In this document: positions 31,828 to 40,412 of the stretch, in pieces
Layout of the letters: every line of letters begins with the position of its first letter
Numbering within the stretch: position 1 is the first letter of the stretch
Assembly (NCBI GenBank): GCA_944327295.1
Contig: CALVHF010000160.1
Location: 1 to 41,227 of the forward strand
DNA length: 41,227 bases
From: an uncultured Desulfovibrio sp.
GTDB lineage: Bacteria; Desulfobacterota; Desulfovibrionia; Desulfovibrionales; Desulfovibrionaceae
Direction: 5' to 3'
Program-made: the position numbers and the translations under genes
Notes under the pieces: generated by a model
What the model saw: only the letters and a program-made list of their open reading frames with translations
Databases searched by the model: none
What the model was told of the DNA's origin: nothing

Positions 31828-32826
31828 CTAGCCCTCCCTTGTGATCACGATTTCTTCCTTGGCCTTGCCAACGCCGAGGACAAGGGAAATCTTGTCAAAG
31901 ATGCCGTCCGCCACCATGGCCTTGTCCTTGATGCGGTAGTTGACCATGACACTTTCATCACCCTTGCGGACAAGGAGAATAGGCATTTCGCCCGTTTTCC
32001 TAGACGGGAACTGGATGAAGGTCTGCCTGCCATCGTCATAGACCCGCTCCGGCTTCCAGGAAGCCTTGCCCTTCACGTCATAGCCAAAGAAGAGCTTGGA
32101 CAAATCCACAGAAGCCCCGTCAATTGCTGCCGAATCCCAGTGGGCGGCACGCACCTCCGCAGCCCGCTTTTCTGCTGCCTGTATCTTCAGCTGATCGGAA
32201 TAGGTGAAGCCAACGTAGGGAGTATGGCCTGAACGTTGAGAAATCAGCCGCAGGTGATAGACCCGCCTGTCCGTTGTCACAACGGCAGTTGTTTCAAGGC
32301 CAGCGTCAATGGGCTTGATGAACAGATGGACTGTCTCGTCCTTGCCAACGCCCATGGATCCGGACTCCACCATCCACCGAGCAGAGTCGCCCACAACGAT
32401 TTCACGAACCTTTTCGCCGGCCTGCAATTCCACGTCGCAAACCTGCATGGGAGAGGCTATGACAGTGGGCAGGCTTGCTCCATGGATGTAGATGAGCTTG
32501 CCCGAGAAGGAGAGGACAGGCGCTGGTCCCCGTCCTGTCCAGGCCCTGGAAAGTTGCAGAGCCTTTCTTTCTCCCCGTGTGAGCGGAATAGTGTCCTGGT
32601 ACAGGTATTCGTGTCCGTTGGGCGTTCCTGGTCTGAGAGAAGCGGCAGCCAGGCCTTGTGCGGGCAGGGCAGAGGCAGGAGGGTAGCCAGGAGGAGAGGT
32701 TGACGGGCGTGCTCCCTCAGGCACTGCGCTTGTTCCAAGAGGCGGTGTTGCGCCAGCCAGTGCGGCAGAGCAAAGACAAAAGGCCAGTGTGAGTATGGAT
32801 TTTTTGAGCAGATTGATTCTGATCAT
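31828..32826 (-). CDS. trbG: Conjugal transfer protein TrbG (VirB9-like)
   Basis: TrbG is the periplasmic/outer-membrane ring component. A signal peptide spans about 1-25 (ILTLAFCLCSAALAGA). A proline-rich linker follows, then the VirB9 N-domain (VCDVELQAGEKVREIVVGDS, ETTAVVTTDRRVYHLRLIS) and the C-terminal domain (FIQFPSRKTGEMPILLV; GIFDKISLVLGVGKAKEEI). 332 residues, usual for TrbG. It starts 28 bp after trbF and ends 3 bp before trbH. Confidence 0.95.
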   Translation of the reverse strand: MIRINLLKKSILTLAFCLCSAALAGATPPLGTSAVPEGARPSTSPPGYPPASALPAQGLAAASLRPGTPNGHEYLYQDTIPLTRGERKALQLSRAWTGRGPAPVLSFSGKLIYIHGASLPTVIASPMQVCDVELQAGEKVREIVVGDSARWMVESGSMGVGKDETVHLFIKPIDAGLETTAVVTTDRRVYHLRLISQRSGHTPYVGFTYSDQLKIQAAEKRAAEVRAAHWDSAAIDGASVDLSKLFFGYDVKGKASWKPERVYDDGRQTFIQFPSRKTGEMPILLVRKGDESVMVNYRIKDKAMVADGIFDKISLVLGVGKAKEEIVITREG

Positions 32827-32854
32827 GGGTGGTCTTCCTGCTGTGCTCCCTGTT

Positions 32855-33556
32855 TCAGGAGAAGATTCGGTTGGCGGAAATATCGGTTATCTGGACGCCG
32901 CCAGGATTGCGCAAAAGCACTTCCTCGGAAGCCGGCGGCACAATCATCACGGTCACGGAGGCCTCGTATGGGGTTGTACTGACCGTGACTCCAGTGTGTG
33001 TCCGCACAGTCTCCATCCATTCAATCCTGTAGGTATCGCTTGAAATGGGCAGCGGGAGCGACTTGATTTCCACATGGACAAGCTTGCCGGATTTCGCGAT
33101 CTCATACGGAGAATTGTGCGAATACCATTCCTTCAAAATGCCCTTGGCAGCTCCGGTAAAGAAGTAGGATGCCCGTGAAATCATTTGTTTTTGCAGCTCT
33201 ACGTCCGCTGTGACCGTTCGCCAGTCGTTGATGCTCATCGCTATGGCAGCCTGAACCAGGCGCAGAGGGGGCGCAGAGGCACTGTCGGCCCTGGCCACAG
33301 TGGCTGCACGGCCAAGCTTGTCCACCTCTATGATGTAGGGCACAGTTTTGACCTGGCTTGCCTGTATGATGTTGCCACACAGGGAAAGCAGGGTGGTGAA
33401 CAGCGCCACGAAGGCCACAGCCCGCCAGTTGGCTGCGCGTGTCATGTAGGAACCATACCGTTCCAGCCACTCTTCACGGGCATTCAGGTACGGATTAGTG
33501 CCCTGTTTGGTATTCGGAGCAGGAGACTGCCCCTTCTTTTTCTTGAACAGACCCAT
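32855..33556 (-). CDS. trbF: Conjugal transfer protein TrbF (VirB8-like)
   Basis: TrbF is a bitopic inner-membrane assembly factor. A basic N-terminus (MGLFKKKKG) and a single helix (about 46-62, AVAFVALFTTLLSLCGNII) lead to the periplasmic NTF2-like VirB8 domain with VPYIIEVDKLGRAA, DWRTVTADVELQKQMISRAS and YRIEWMETVRTHTG. Length 233 residues. GAGGAT precedes the ATG, and trbL ends 13 bp upstream. Confidence 0.94.
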   Translation of the reverse strand: MGLFKKKKGQSPAPNTKQGTNPYLNAREEWLERYGSYMTRAANWRAVAFVALFTTLLSLCGNIIQASQVKTVPYIIEVDKLGRAATVARADSASAPPLRLVQAAIAMSINDWRTVTADVELQKQMISRASYFFTGAAKGILKEWYSHNSPYEIAKSGKLVHVEIKSLPLPISSDTYRIEWMETVRTHTGVTVSTTPYEASVTVMIVPPASEEVLLRNPGGVQITDISANRIFS

Positions 33557-33569
33557 ACTGATATCCTCA

Positions 33570-34676
33570 TTATTGTTCCCTGGGCATCTGCGCGGCAGCC
33601 ACCTGTTGTCTCAATGCTGAACCAATGGTGCTTTGCTTATCGTCCCTGTTATGGGCTGCTTCACGCCAGCCTTGATACAGATGCGAGGCCGTACCAGCCA
33701 TGGTGCCAGTGAAGCCGGTAGCGCCTTCGGCTCTGGCTGCCTGCGCGGCAAGGGACGCATTGCGGGAGCCTGCATAGGCCCCGACACCGGCGGCAACAGC
33801 CGTACTGGCCACGGATCGTGCCGAATCCATGAGACTGCCAGCACCCACATGGGAGCCATTGATTATGCCGGCAACCGTGTCCGGGATTGCCTTCACCAGG
33901 GCAAGCAGCACTACGGCAATGCCGACTGTCACCAGCGCCGAGGAGATGTCGATATCCTTGGCTGCAGCTTCCTGGATGAACTGGAAGCCCACGCCAATAA
34001 CCATTTGCAAAACCATCAGTTTGAACGCCACAGAAACCACATATTTCAAGACGTTGATGGCATAGTCCCGGAAAAAGGACGACGCTCCGAAGCCGACCAG
34101 GATGCAGGCCGCTGCCATGGCAATGTAGGCCTCGCACTTGACGTAGATCACCTGGGCCGTAATGAGGCAAAAGACGATCAGGATAATCAGGGCCGCAAGC
34201 GCCAGGAGGAAGGCGGAGCCGGGGTTGAGGGCACTGATACTGTCCACATACTGACTTGCCAGCTCCAGACCCAGCTTGAAGGGACTGTCGGACTGGTTGT
34301 TGACGTTGCCCATTTCGCCAGCAACGGACTGCAAGCCCACAATCAAGGCCCGGCACCACTCCTCGTAGTTGTTGATCACTGCCAGAAAGAGGCCTGCTGC
34401 AAGCAGCGCCATCACGAAGTTCTTGATTGTCTCCCCTATCTCGGCAGTGCCCAGGGCTGCCTTGATGCCCAGGTAGGCAATCTCCAGGGTTGCGCACAGA
34501 CCGAAGAGCTGCAGGGCATATTTCTTGGCAATAGTTGTGAACTGTTCGGACTTCTGCGCAAATTGCTGGACAACACGAGCAATAATGTCAGAGTCACCAG
34601 CACCGGCAGCGAGACAAATGTCGGGGAGCAGCACCCAAAGGGCGCTTACAGCAGCAAAGACCAGTGTTCTTTTCAT
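33570..34676 (-). CDS. trbL: Conjugal transfer protein TrbL (VirB6-like)
   Basis: TrbL is the polytopic inner-membrane component of the channel. The 368 residues show an N-terminal signal-like helix and about five to six further membrane segments between residues 50 and 265 (for example NFVMALLAAGLFLAVI; AFLLALAALIILIVFCLITA; MAAACILVGFGASSFF; VTVGIAVVLLALVKAIP). A Gly/Ala-rich cytoplasmic tail follows (VASTAVAAGVGAYAGS). Position between trbJ and trbF fits. Confidence 0.93.
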   Translation of the reverse strand: MKRTLVFAAVSALWVLLPDICLAAGAGDSDIIARVVQQFAQKSEQFTTIAKKYALQLFGLCATLEIAYLGIKAALGTAEIGETIKNFVMALLAAGLFLAVINNYEEWCRALIVGLQSVAGEMGNVNNQSDSPFKLGLELASQYVDSISALNPGSAFLLALAALIILIVFCLITAQVIYVKCEAYIAMAAACILVGFGASSFFRDYAINVLKYVVSVAFKLMVLQMVIGVGFQFIQEAAAKDIDISSALVTVGIAVVLLALVKAIPDTVAGIINGSHVGAGSLMDSARSVASTAVAAGVGAYAGSRNASLAAQAARAEGATGFTGTMAGTASHLYQGWREAAHNRDDKQSTIGSALRQQVAAAQMPREQ

Positions 34677-34693
34677 TATTGCCCACCTCGAAG

Positions 34694-35497
34694 CTAGAAC
34701 GCCGGATCGTCCACAGGCTTGAAGTTCACTCCTTCAAAGTCGTTCATCTTTCTGGAGAGCTCTTCCCCGTACTGTCCCTGCTTTTCCTGCTTGTTCTGGC
34801 TCGACAAATCCGACTGGAACTTTGTCGCTATGAGTTCACGCAGCTGCCTGGACTCCTGGAGCTGCAGGGCTGCCAGCTGATTGCCGGCCATCAGGGCCTG
34901 CTGCTGTCCTTCTGGAGTGGACAAAAGCTTGTTGATGTAGTCCTGCAACTTTCCGGAGTTCTCCAGCTCCTTCAATTGCTTGCCCGAAAGCTGGAAGGTG
35001 GCCCTGGTGGACTCGTCAACTCTCTTTGCCCAATCGTCCCAGTAGCCGCGATATGTCGTATTTCTGCCTGACAACAGATCCTTGGGCATATTCGCGAGCT
35101 TTTTGACTTCGTCCTGCGTGCGGTAGAGCTGATCAAAGACATTCGCCATGCCGGTAATGTCGTTGCGCAAGGTGTTGATTGCCGAGGTTATCTGGGAAAG
35201 CTTGGACAGTTCCCCGGAAATTTCCGAAATGACTGCAGCGGGCAGCTGCAGGGTGTTTTTCACCATATTGGCGTACTGCTCGATGTTCTGCTGGACCATC
35301 TGGATCTGGTGCGCAGTCTGCTGGACGTACTGGGTATAGGCTGCCTTCAATTCGGCAAGACTTGAGCTTGCCAAGGCATGTTGCAGGGACTGCAAAGCCG
35401 TGTTCGAGCAGTTGGTGCAGTACACGGTATCCGCAAGAACCGGTCTTGGCAGCGCCAGCATGGCACAAAAGCTAAGTATTTGAATTATTTTACTCAT
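34694..35497 (-). CDS. trbJ: Conjugal transfer protein TrbJ (VirB5-like)
   Basis: TrbJ is a secreted, largely helical minor pilus component. A signal peptide (about 1-22, ILSFCAMLALPRPVLA) is followed by a CxxC motif in TVYCTNCSNTA, which may form a disulfide, and long helices such as KAAYTQYVQQTAHQIQMVQQ. Length 267 residues. It is separated from trbL by 17 bp. Confidence 0.92.
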   Translation of the reverse strand: MSKIIQILSFCAMLALPRPVLADTVYCTNCSNTALQSLQHALASSSLAELKAAYTQYVQQTAHQIQMVQQNIEQYANMVKNTLQLPAAVISEISGELSKLSQITSAINTLRNDITGMANVFDQLYRTQDEVKKLANMPKDLLSGRNTTYRGYWDDWAKRVDESTRATFQLSGKQLKELENSGKLQDYINKLLSTPEGQQQALMAGNQLAALQLQESRQLRELIATKFQSDLSSQNKQEKQGQYGEELSRKMNDFEGVNFKPVDDPAF

Positions 35498-35536
35498 GTT
35501 TTGTACTCCATGTTCAGGGCAGGGACTTTTGTATGC

Positions 35537-35845
35537 TTAGAAGGGAGGCACACCAAAGCCGCTTTTGGAGTTCCCGGACTGTTTCCATTCCTCAACATTC
35601 TTCTGGTGCTCGGCATCCCACTCGTCCATCTTCTGCGCGAGATTGCGGTGGGCCTCGCGGACAACCTCGTCAAGGCTCTTGTATTGCGGATCTGGCTTGT
35701 GCTCGGTGACAGGAACCTCCTTCACGACAATGACAGTCTCCTTTTCCTGTACGATATAGACAAAGGCCCACACTGCGCAGATGGCAGCCATCACAGAGAA
35801 CGTGATTACCAGTGTTTTCATCTTGAGCATGCTTTTGATTTCCAT
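35537..35845 (-). CDS. Small membrane-anchored protein between trbE and trbJ
   Basis: This 102-residue protein has one membrane helix near the N-terminus (about 10-30, KTLVITFSVMAAICAVWAFV) and a charged, helical, probably periplasmic part (SLDEVVREAHRNLAQKMDEW), ending in a Gly/Pro-rich tail. No lipobox is present, so it is not a typical TrbK exclusion lipoprotein, although exclusion functions are often encoded next to trbJ. CAGGAG lies before the ATG at 35845; the longer frame to 35902 overlaps trbE and has no site. Function unknown. Confidence 0.72.
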   Translation of the reverse strand: MEIKSMLKMKTLVITFSVMAAICAVWAFVYIVQEKETVIVVKEVPVTEHKPDPQYKSLDEVVREAHRNLAQKMDEWDAEHQKNVEEWKQSGNSKSGFGVPPF

Positions 35846-35862
35846 GAGAGTTCTCCTGTTTT

Positions 35863-38292
35863 TTAAACTGCGTTGCGTTCCAAAAGCCATTGTTGCGGCC
35901 ATGTATCACCATACTCCAGGCGGAGAGCATGGATTCTTGCAAGGCTCTCCTTGTCTGAAGCGCCGACGAAGGCAAGCTCTGTCTTCCCGAGAGCAAGCTG
36001 GAATTGCCTGCGCCCGTATGGGTTCACCATGTAGTAGTCTCTTTTCTGTGTCCCTCTTGCGATGATGGAAATCTGTCTGGAGTTGAGGCCACAGTCCCTG
36101 TAGAGCTCCAGTTGTTCTTCCTGTTCCGCGTAAGGGTTTGCTAGGTAAATCTTGGTGAGGCAGGACTCCACAAGGACATCCATGATATTGGATTTCTTGG
36201 CATCCGAGAGAGACTGCGTTGCCAGGACAACCGCGCAGTTCGCCTTTCTCAAGACCTTCAGCCATTCACGAATCTTGTCCCGGAACACATCATTGCCCAG
36301 CATCACCCAGGCTTCATCCAGAACCAGCAATGTGGGCTTGCCGTCCAGAGCCTTTTCAATTCTGTGGAAGAGGTAGAGCAGCACAGGCACAAGGTTTTCT
36401 GTGCCCAGCCGCATCAGCTCCTCAATTTCAAAGACCATGAAGGAGGACAGGCCCAGGTTGTCACTTTCCGCATCCAGGAGTCTGCCCATGGCACCATCCG
36501 TGGTGTAGTGGGTAAGGGCATTTCTGATGGTCATGTTGGAAACGATATGCGTAAAATGCGTCAGAGAGCGCATTTGTTCCGGCTGAGAAGCCAGAAGCAG
36601 AGCCGCCTCGTGGAGGGCCTTGCGAATCTCCACCGTGACAGTGACTCCCTGCAGCCGGATAAGCCCTGCCAGCCACTCCTCGCACCAGGTCATCTCGGAA
36701 GGGCTTTCCCCTATTCTTTGCAATGGGGCAAAGGAAAGGGCCTCTCCCTGTCCGACATCGTAGTGATCTCCGCCAGTGGCAAGGCAGAGAGGCAGCATGG
36801 AGCATCCCTTGTCAAAGACAAAGACTCTTGCCCCCTGATAGCGCCGAAAATTCCAGACAATCTCGGCAAGAAGCGTGGACTTGCCGGAACCTGTAGGTCC
36901 AAAAATCAGCGTGTGTCCCAGGTCCCCCACATGCAGATTGAAGCGGAAAGGCGTTGTCCCGTTTTCCGTGCAAAAAATTGCCAGGGGTGGAGCATCTTCA
37001 GGATAGAAGGGGCATGGGCAGCTTGCCCTGCCAGTCCATACAGTTTGCAGCGGTAAGAGGTCCGCCAGGTTCAGGGTATTGATGAGAGGACGCCGCAAGT
37101 TGGCGTAGCCATTGCCAGGAAGACTGCCAAGCCAGGCCTCGACCGCATTGATGCTCTCAATGCGCACGCCAAAGCCAAGCGTCTGGATGGACCTGCGCAC
37201 TTCGCGGGCCTGCTCCTCCAGCTGTTCCACGTCAGTATTCATGAGGACGATGCAGGAGGAGAGGAATCCGGCCCCCACATAGCCTCCCTGGATCTCTGTC
37301 TTGGCTACTTCTGCATCCTCCCGCATAAGCAGCGCGTCTCTGTTCACCTTGGCATTGGGATTGTTGAAGAACTGGTCCATGAAGCCCAGAACCTGCTGAT
37401 TCCAGCCCTTGACGTAGGAAGTGACTTCCCTTTCCGCGTCATACTGATCCAGGCAGATGAAGCGCGTGGAGTAGCGCAATTCAAAGGGCATGGTGTCCAG
37501 TTCCGCAAACATGGAAGGCCAGGATTCCTGGGGCAGGCCATCTATGGAGATGACAGCAATGTGCTTTTTTTCGGTGCCGTCATCCAGGTGGGGAATGAGA
37601 CCGCCGACAAAGGGCTTGCTGCCAAGAAGGGCATCCAGATACATGGGCACTGCCGGAACCCGGAAAGGATGCAGAAAGCCTGTTATGCAGGACTGCAGAT
37701 AGGCAAGCAGATCCGAGTGCAGGAAGGGCTCGACGTGCTCCAGTTCATACTCTGTGAGCCTTGTCATAGAGAGGATATGTGAGCCGGCAAGCGCGTCTTC
37801 CAGTTCCAGGAGCGAGTTTTGAAAGCCTTCCAGAATCTTGTCTCTGGCATCTGCGCTCTGGCCTCCTACCTGGGACGCGCCAGCCAGTTTTTCCGCGTTG
37901 AAGTTGGGCTTGAAGGTGGCAGTCATAAAGACAGATGTCGTGTAGCAGACCCCTTCTCCGAAAAAGTCGCGTCTTTTCTGATCCAGCATCCTCGATACAG
38001 GATCGGGAAAATGGGAGAGTTCTGGAGCCGTATAGGCCTTTTCACGTCGCCGTACAGCGTCCACATGCAGCATCCAGCCTGTGCCAAGGTGTCGGACAGC
38101 GTTGGAAAACTGCATGGAGACATAGGCCAGCTCTTCGGGCGTTGCAGAAGCCGTGTCCTGCCCCTGTATCTCCCAGGAAGCCAGGAGCGAACCGTCTTTT
38201 TGCAGGACAATTCCCGGAGCAATCAGGGCAGCGTACCCAAGCAAATCAGGCAGCCCTTTTGCCTGACTGCGAAACTCCTTCATGTTCAGCAT
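35863..38292 (-). CDS. trbE: Conjugal transfer ATPase TrbE (VirB4-like)
   Basis: TrbE powers pilus assembly and substrate transfer at the inner membrane. The N-terminal VirB4 domain includes LIAPGIVLQKDGSLLASWEI and MLDQKRRDFFGEGVCYTTS. The ATPase domain has Walker A LIFGPTGSGKSTLLAE (about 440-456) and Walker B PTLLVLDEAWVML, followed by CAVVLATQSLSDA. I place the start at the ATG at 38292, which overlaps the trbD stop (TGATG); the frame continues 44 codons upstream inside trbD without meaning. Length 809 residues, typical for TrbE. Confidence 0.94.
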   Translation of the reverse strand: MLNMKEFRSQAKGLPDLLGYAALIAPGIVLQKDGSLLASWEIQGQDTASATPEELAYVSMQFSNAVRHLGTGWMLHVDAVRRREKAYTAPELSHFPDPVSRMLDQKRRDFFGEGVCYTTSVFMTATFKPNFNAEKLAGASQVGGQSADARDKILEGFQNSLLELEDALAGSHILSMTRLTEYELEHVEPFLHSDLLAYLQSCITGFLHPFRVPAVPMYLDALLGSKPFVGGLIPHLDDGTEKKHIAVISIDGLPQESWPSMFAELDTMPFELRYSTRFICLDQYDAEREVTSYVKGWNQQVLGFMDQFFNNPNAKVNRDALLMREDAEVAKTEIQGGYVGAGFLSSCIVLMNTDVEQLEEQAREVRRSIQTLGFGVRIESINAVEAWLGSLPGNGYANLRRPLINTLNLADLLPLQTVWTGRASCPCPFYPEDAPPLAIFCTENGTTPFRFNLHVGDLGHTLIFGPTGSGKSTLLAEIVWNFRRYQGARVFVFDKGCSMLPLCLATGGDHYDVGQGEALSFAPLQRIGESPSEMTWCEEWLAGLIRLQGVTVTVEIRKALHEAALLLASQPEQMRSLTHFTHIVSNMTIRNALTHYTTDGAMGRLLDAESDNLGLSSFMVFEIEELMRLGTENLVPVLLYLFHRIEKALDGKPTLLVLDEAWVMLGNDVFRDKIREWLKVLRKANCAVVLATQSLSDAKKSNIMDVLVESCLTKIYLANPYAEQEEQLELYRDCGLNSRQISIIARGTQKRDYYMVNPYGRRQFQLALGKTELAFVGASDKESLARIHALRLEYGDTWPQQWLLERNAV

Positions 38293-38597
38293 CACTTTGT
38301 TCCCTGAAATCCACCCTGGAGACGCCAGACACTGGCCTTGGCAGGGTAGAAATCCTGTTGCTTGATAGAGCGCAGCCATACTTTTGTCATAATGGGATCG
38401 GCCTTTGCCATGCGCCGCAGGCAAAACACAGCACCGATCCAGAATACTACCGCACAGACAGTCGTTATCAGTGTCATGCCCCCTATGCCCACCAGCAAAG
38501 CGATGAGGGCCGCAGTCATTACAGGTTCTCTTTCCGCTCCAAGAACAAGGTTATGCCTGTGGAGAGACTGGTGAATCAGAACTTTTCTTGCCTCCAT
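38292..38597 (-). CDS. trbD: Conjugal transfer protein TrbD (VirB3-like)
   Basis: The 101-residue protein has two adjacent hydrophobic segments (about 27-58, MTAALIALLVGIGGMTLITT and VCAVVFWIGAVFCL) between a short N-terminus (LIHQSLHRHNLVLGAEREPV) and a basic C-terminus (MAKADPIMTKVWLRSIKQQD), the VirB3/TrbD pattern. It supports TrbE function at the inner membrane. It abuts trbC directly: the trbC stop at 38598 is followed by its ATG. Confidence 0.9.
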   Translation of the reverse strand: MEARKVLIHQSLHRHNLVLGAEREPVMTAALIALLVGIGGMTLITTVCAVVFWIGAVFCLRRMAKADPIMTKVWLRSIKQQDFYPAKASVWRLQGGFQGTK

Positions 38598-38909
38598 CTA
38601 AATCACCGCACCGGAGAAGCTGAAGACGGAGTTCACGATAGAGGACGCAAAGGCGATGAAGGAGATGCCGAAGACAACCGAGAGCAGCAGCTTGAAGCCG
38701 CCGCTGATGTCGTCCTTGTTCATGATGAAGATGATGCCGCAAAGAGCCATGGCTACAATGGAGATCCATTTGCCGGCAGGTCCTGTGATGGTCCCCACGA
38801 CCTTTTCAAGAGGGCCGGAGAACTCGGAAATCCCGCCAGACGCGGCAGCCAGTTCAGGAAAAAGGAGCCCAAGGCAAACAGCCAGGGAGAGGAAAAAGAA
38901 TCGAGCCAT
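38598..38909 (-). CDS. trbC: Conjugative pilin TrbC (VirB2-like)
   Basis: The 103-residue pre-pilin has a long signal peptide (about 1-23, FFFLSLAVCLGLLFPELAAA) and a mature part with two membrane helices (KWISIVAMALCGIIFIMN; LLLSVVFGISFIAFASSIVN) separated by KDDISGGF, the classical VirB2 layout. In IncP systems the pilin is trimmed and cyclised by TraF, which is encoded in this operon. It is separated from trbB by a 102-bp AT-rich gap. Confidence 0.93.
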   Translation of the reverse strand: MARFFFLSLAVCLGLLFPELAAASGGISEFSGPLEKVVGTITGPAGKWISIVAMALCGIIFIMNKDDISGGFKLLLSVVFGISFIAFASSIVNSVFSFSGAVI

Positions 38910-39011
38910 TTTATACCTCTGAAAATATGGTAAAAAGGATACTATAAGGGGATGTCTCCAAATTATTTCAAAGAATACTATACAAAATTTGACTGAAATA
39001 CGAAAAATGCA
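38910..39011 (-). promoter_or_regulatory. AT-rich gap between trbB and trbC
   Basis: This is one of the widest gaps in the transfer operon (102 bp) and is AT-rich, with TATACAAAATTT- and TATAGT-like sequences on the minus strand. It could hold an additional promoter for the pilin gene. No hairpin terminator is apparent. Confidence 0.3.
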
Positions 39012-39974
39012 TCAGATGTTTCTGGAGTATACAATATTGCAATCGTATATCTGTTCTCTGGAGTTGAATCTGTTTACCTGAAGTATTTCGCTTACTATTC
39101 TCGTATTTTGAGGTGTTTTCGTCATGTAGATGATGAGGTCCACTGCCCTGCCAATCAGTTTTTGCTTGGGGCCGACACCTGCCTCTTCCACCAGCTCCTC
39201 CAAGCGTTCCAGAGCCTCGAAGGCCGAGTCGGCATGGAAGGTGCCGATACCTCCGGGATGTCCGGTATTCCACAGTTTCAGGAGTTCCAGAGCAGCAGAG
39301 TCGCGGACTTCGCCAACGAGGATACGCTTTGGTGCGTAGCGCATGCAGACCTTTGTCAGTTGCCGCATGCCTATCTTCGCCAGGTCCGAGGTCAGAAAGA
39401 AAACCGCATTCCTGGCTGAAGATTGCAGTTCGGCAGTATCCTCCAGGATAAGCAGACGATCTCCTGGACAAAGTTCGTCCAGGCGCTGGATCACCCCGTT
39501 GCAGAACGTTGTCTTGCCGCTGGACGTTCCCCCCACGACCACGATGTTCTTTCTTTCCAGGATGGCAGCGTCCAGAATGGGGATGACCTCCTCCGTAATC
39601 GCTCCACTGGCAAGATAGTCTTGCAAAGTGATTATCTTGCTTGCCTTTTTGCGCATGGAAAAGGACGCGCCAGGCCCGACAATGGGAGGGAAGGTCCCCT
39701 CAAAACGGGAGCCATCCAGGGGGAAGGAACCCTCGACAACAGGATTTTGGGCATCCACCACCAGGTCCAGGGCTGAGGCCACCAGGGAAAGCAGCACCTT
39801 GCTCTGGGCAATGGGCAGTTCCCCCACGCACTCCTGATCCTTCCCATACTTCTCGATCCAGATTTTGCCATCGGGATTCAGCATAATCTCCAGGACATCA
39901 GGGTCACGGACTGCGTTCATGATGACAGGACCACAATTGAAGGCCAGTGAATCGGCAAGGCGGACATCCGTCAT
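39012..39974 (-). CDS. trbB: Conjugal transfer ATPase TrbB (VirB11-like)
   Basis: TrbB is the hexameric traffic ATPase of the channel. The N-terminal domain has LEIMLNPDGKIWIEKYG and VVEGSFPLDGSRFEGTFPPI. The ATPase domain shows Walker A VVVGGTSSGKTTF (about 147-157), the Asp box RLLILEDTAEL, Walker B-like KRILVGEVRDSAALELLKLW and the His box HPGGIGTFHADSA. The 320-residue length is typical. It overlaps the preceding traM gene as ATGA. Confidence 0.95.
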   Translation of the reverse strand: MTDVRLADSLAFNCGPVIMNAVRDPDVLEIMLNPDGKIWIEKYGKDQECVGELPIAQSKVLLSLVASALDLVVDAQNPVVEGSFPLDGSRFEGTFPPIVGPGASFSMRKKASKIITLQDYLASGAITEEVIPILDAAILERKNIVVVGGTSSGKTTFCNGVIQRLDELCPGDRLLILEDTAELQSSARNAVFFLTSDLAKIGMRQLTKVCMRYAPKRILVGEVRDSAALELLKLWNTGHPGGIGTFHADSAFEALERLEELVEEAGVGPKQKLIGRAVDLIIYMTKTPQNTRIVSEILQVNRFNSREQIYDCNIVYSRNI

Positions 39975-40408
39975 AGTCCGCCCCCTGTCGCCTTCAGCAC
40001 AAAAACGCCAACCACAAGCAGGGCAGAGACAAACATCACCGCAGTGCAGAGCTTCATGGTGGCTTGCAGGCCTGCCATATCTCTGGCCGCTTCCTTGATC
40101 CCGTCCGTCGTCAACCTGGACATCAGACCGGCAAGGGCAGCCACGTTCTCCTTTGTCGCAGCAATGCTTGTGCCGGTTTCCCTGGCCATGACCGAACTCA
40201 GGGCGTTCAAATGAGCATCCATCAGCCTTTTCTGCTCGTCCAGGCAGGCATTCATGATCGTGACGTACATCAAGGCTGGATCGTCCCGGTCCACAGCAAA
40301 GTCATGCAGCCGGAAAAGTTCCTGGCGTATTTCGTCTATGGACAGATGGATGTCATCCGGCAGCAAGGGAGGTTTGCTGGTCTCTGGCAGGATTTTCTCT
40401 TCTGTCAT
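39971..40408 (-). CDS. traM: TraM-like conjugal transfer protein
   Basis: The product has 145 residues, the size I remember for RP4 TraM. It is helical: DIHLSIDEIRQELFRLHDFA, ALMYVTIMNACLDEQKRLMD, and a C-terminal membrane helix (about 123-140, CTAVMFVSALLVVGVFVLKA). The ATG at 40408 follows GGAG, which also contains the traL stop region; the longer frame to 40489 lies inside traL. Its place between traL and trbB agrees with TraM. The exact function in transfer is unknown even in IncP plasmids. Confidence 0.7.
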   Translation of the reverse strand: MTEEKILPETSKPPLLPDDIHLSIDEIRQELFRLHDFAVDRDDPALMYVTIMNACLDEQKRLMDAHLNALSSVMARETGTSIAATKENVAALAGLMSRLTTDGIKEAARDMAGLQATMKLCTAVMFVSALLVVGVFVLKATGGGL

Positions 40409-40412
40409 CTGT

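Noticed and set aside
33633..34697. 354-codon plus-strand frame opposite trbL
   Set aside because: His/Gln/Asp-rich translation is the antisense of a hydrophobic membrane protein; not a gene.
37935..38933. 332-codon plus-strand frame opposite trbE, trbD and trbC
   Set aside because: Spans three genes on the opposite strand, with no motif and no ribosome binding site.
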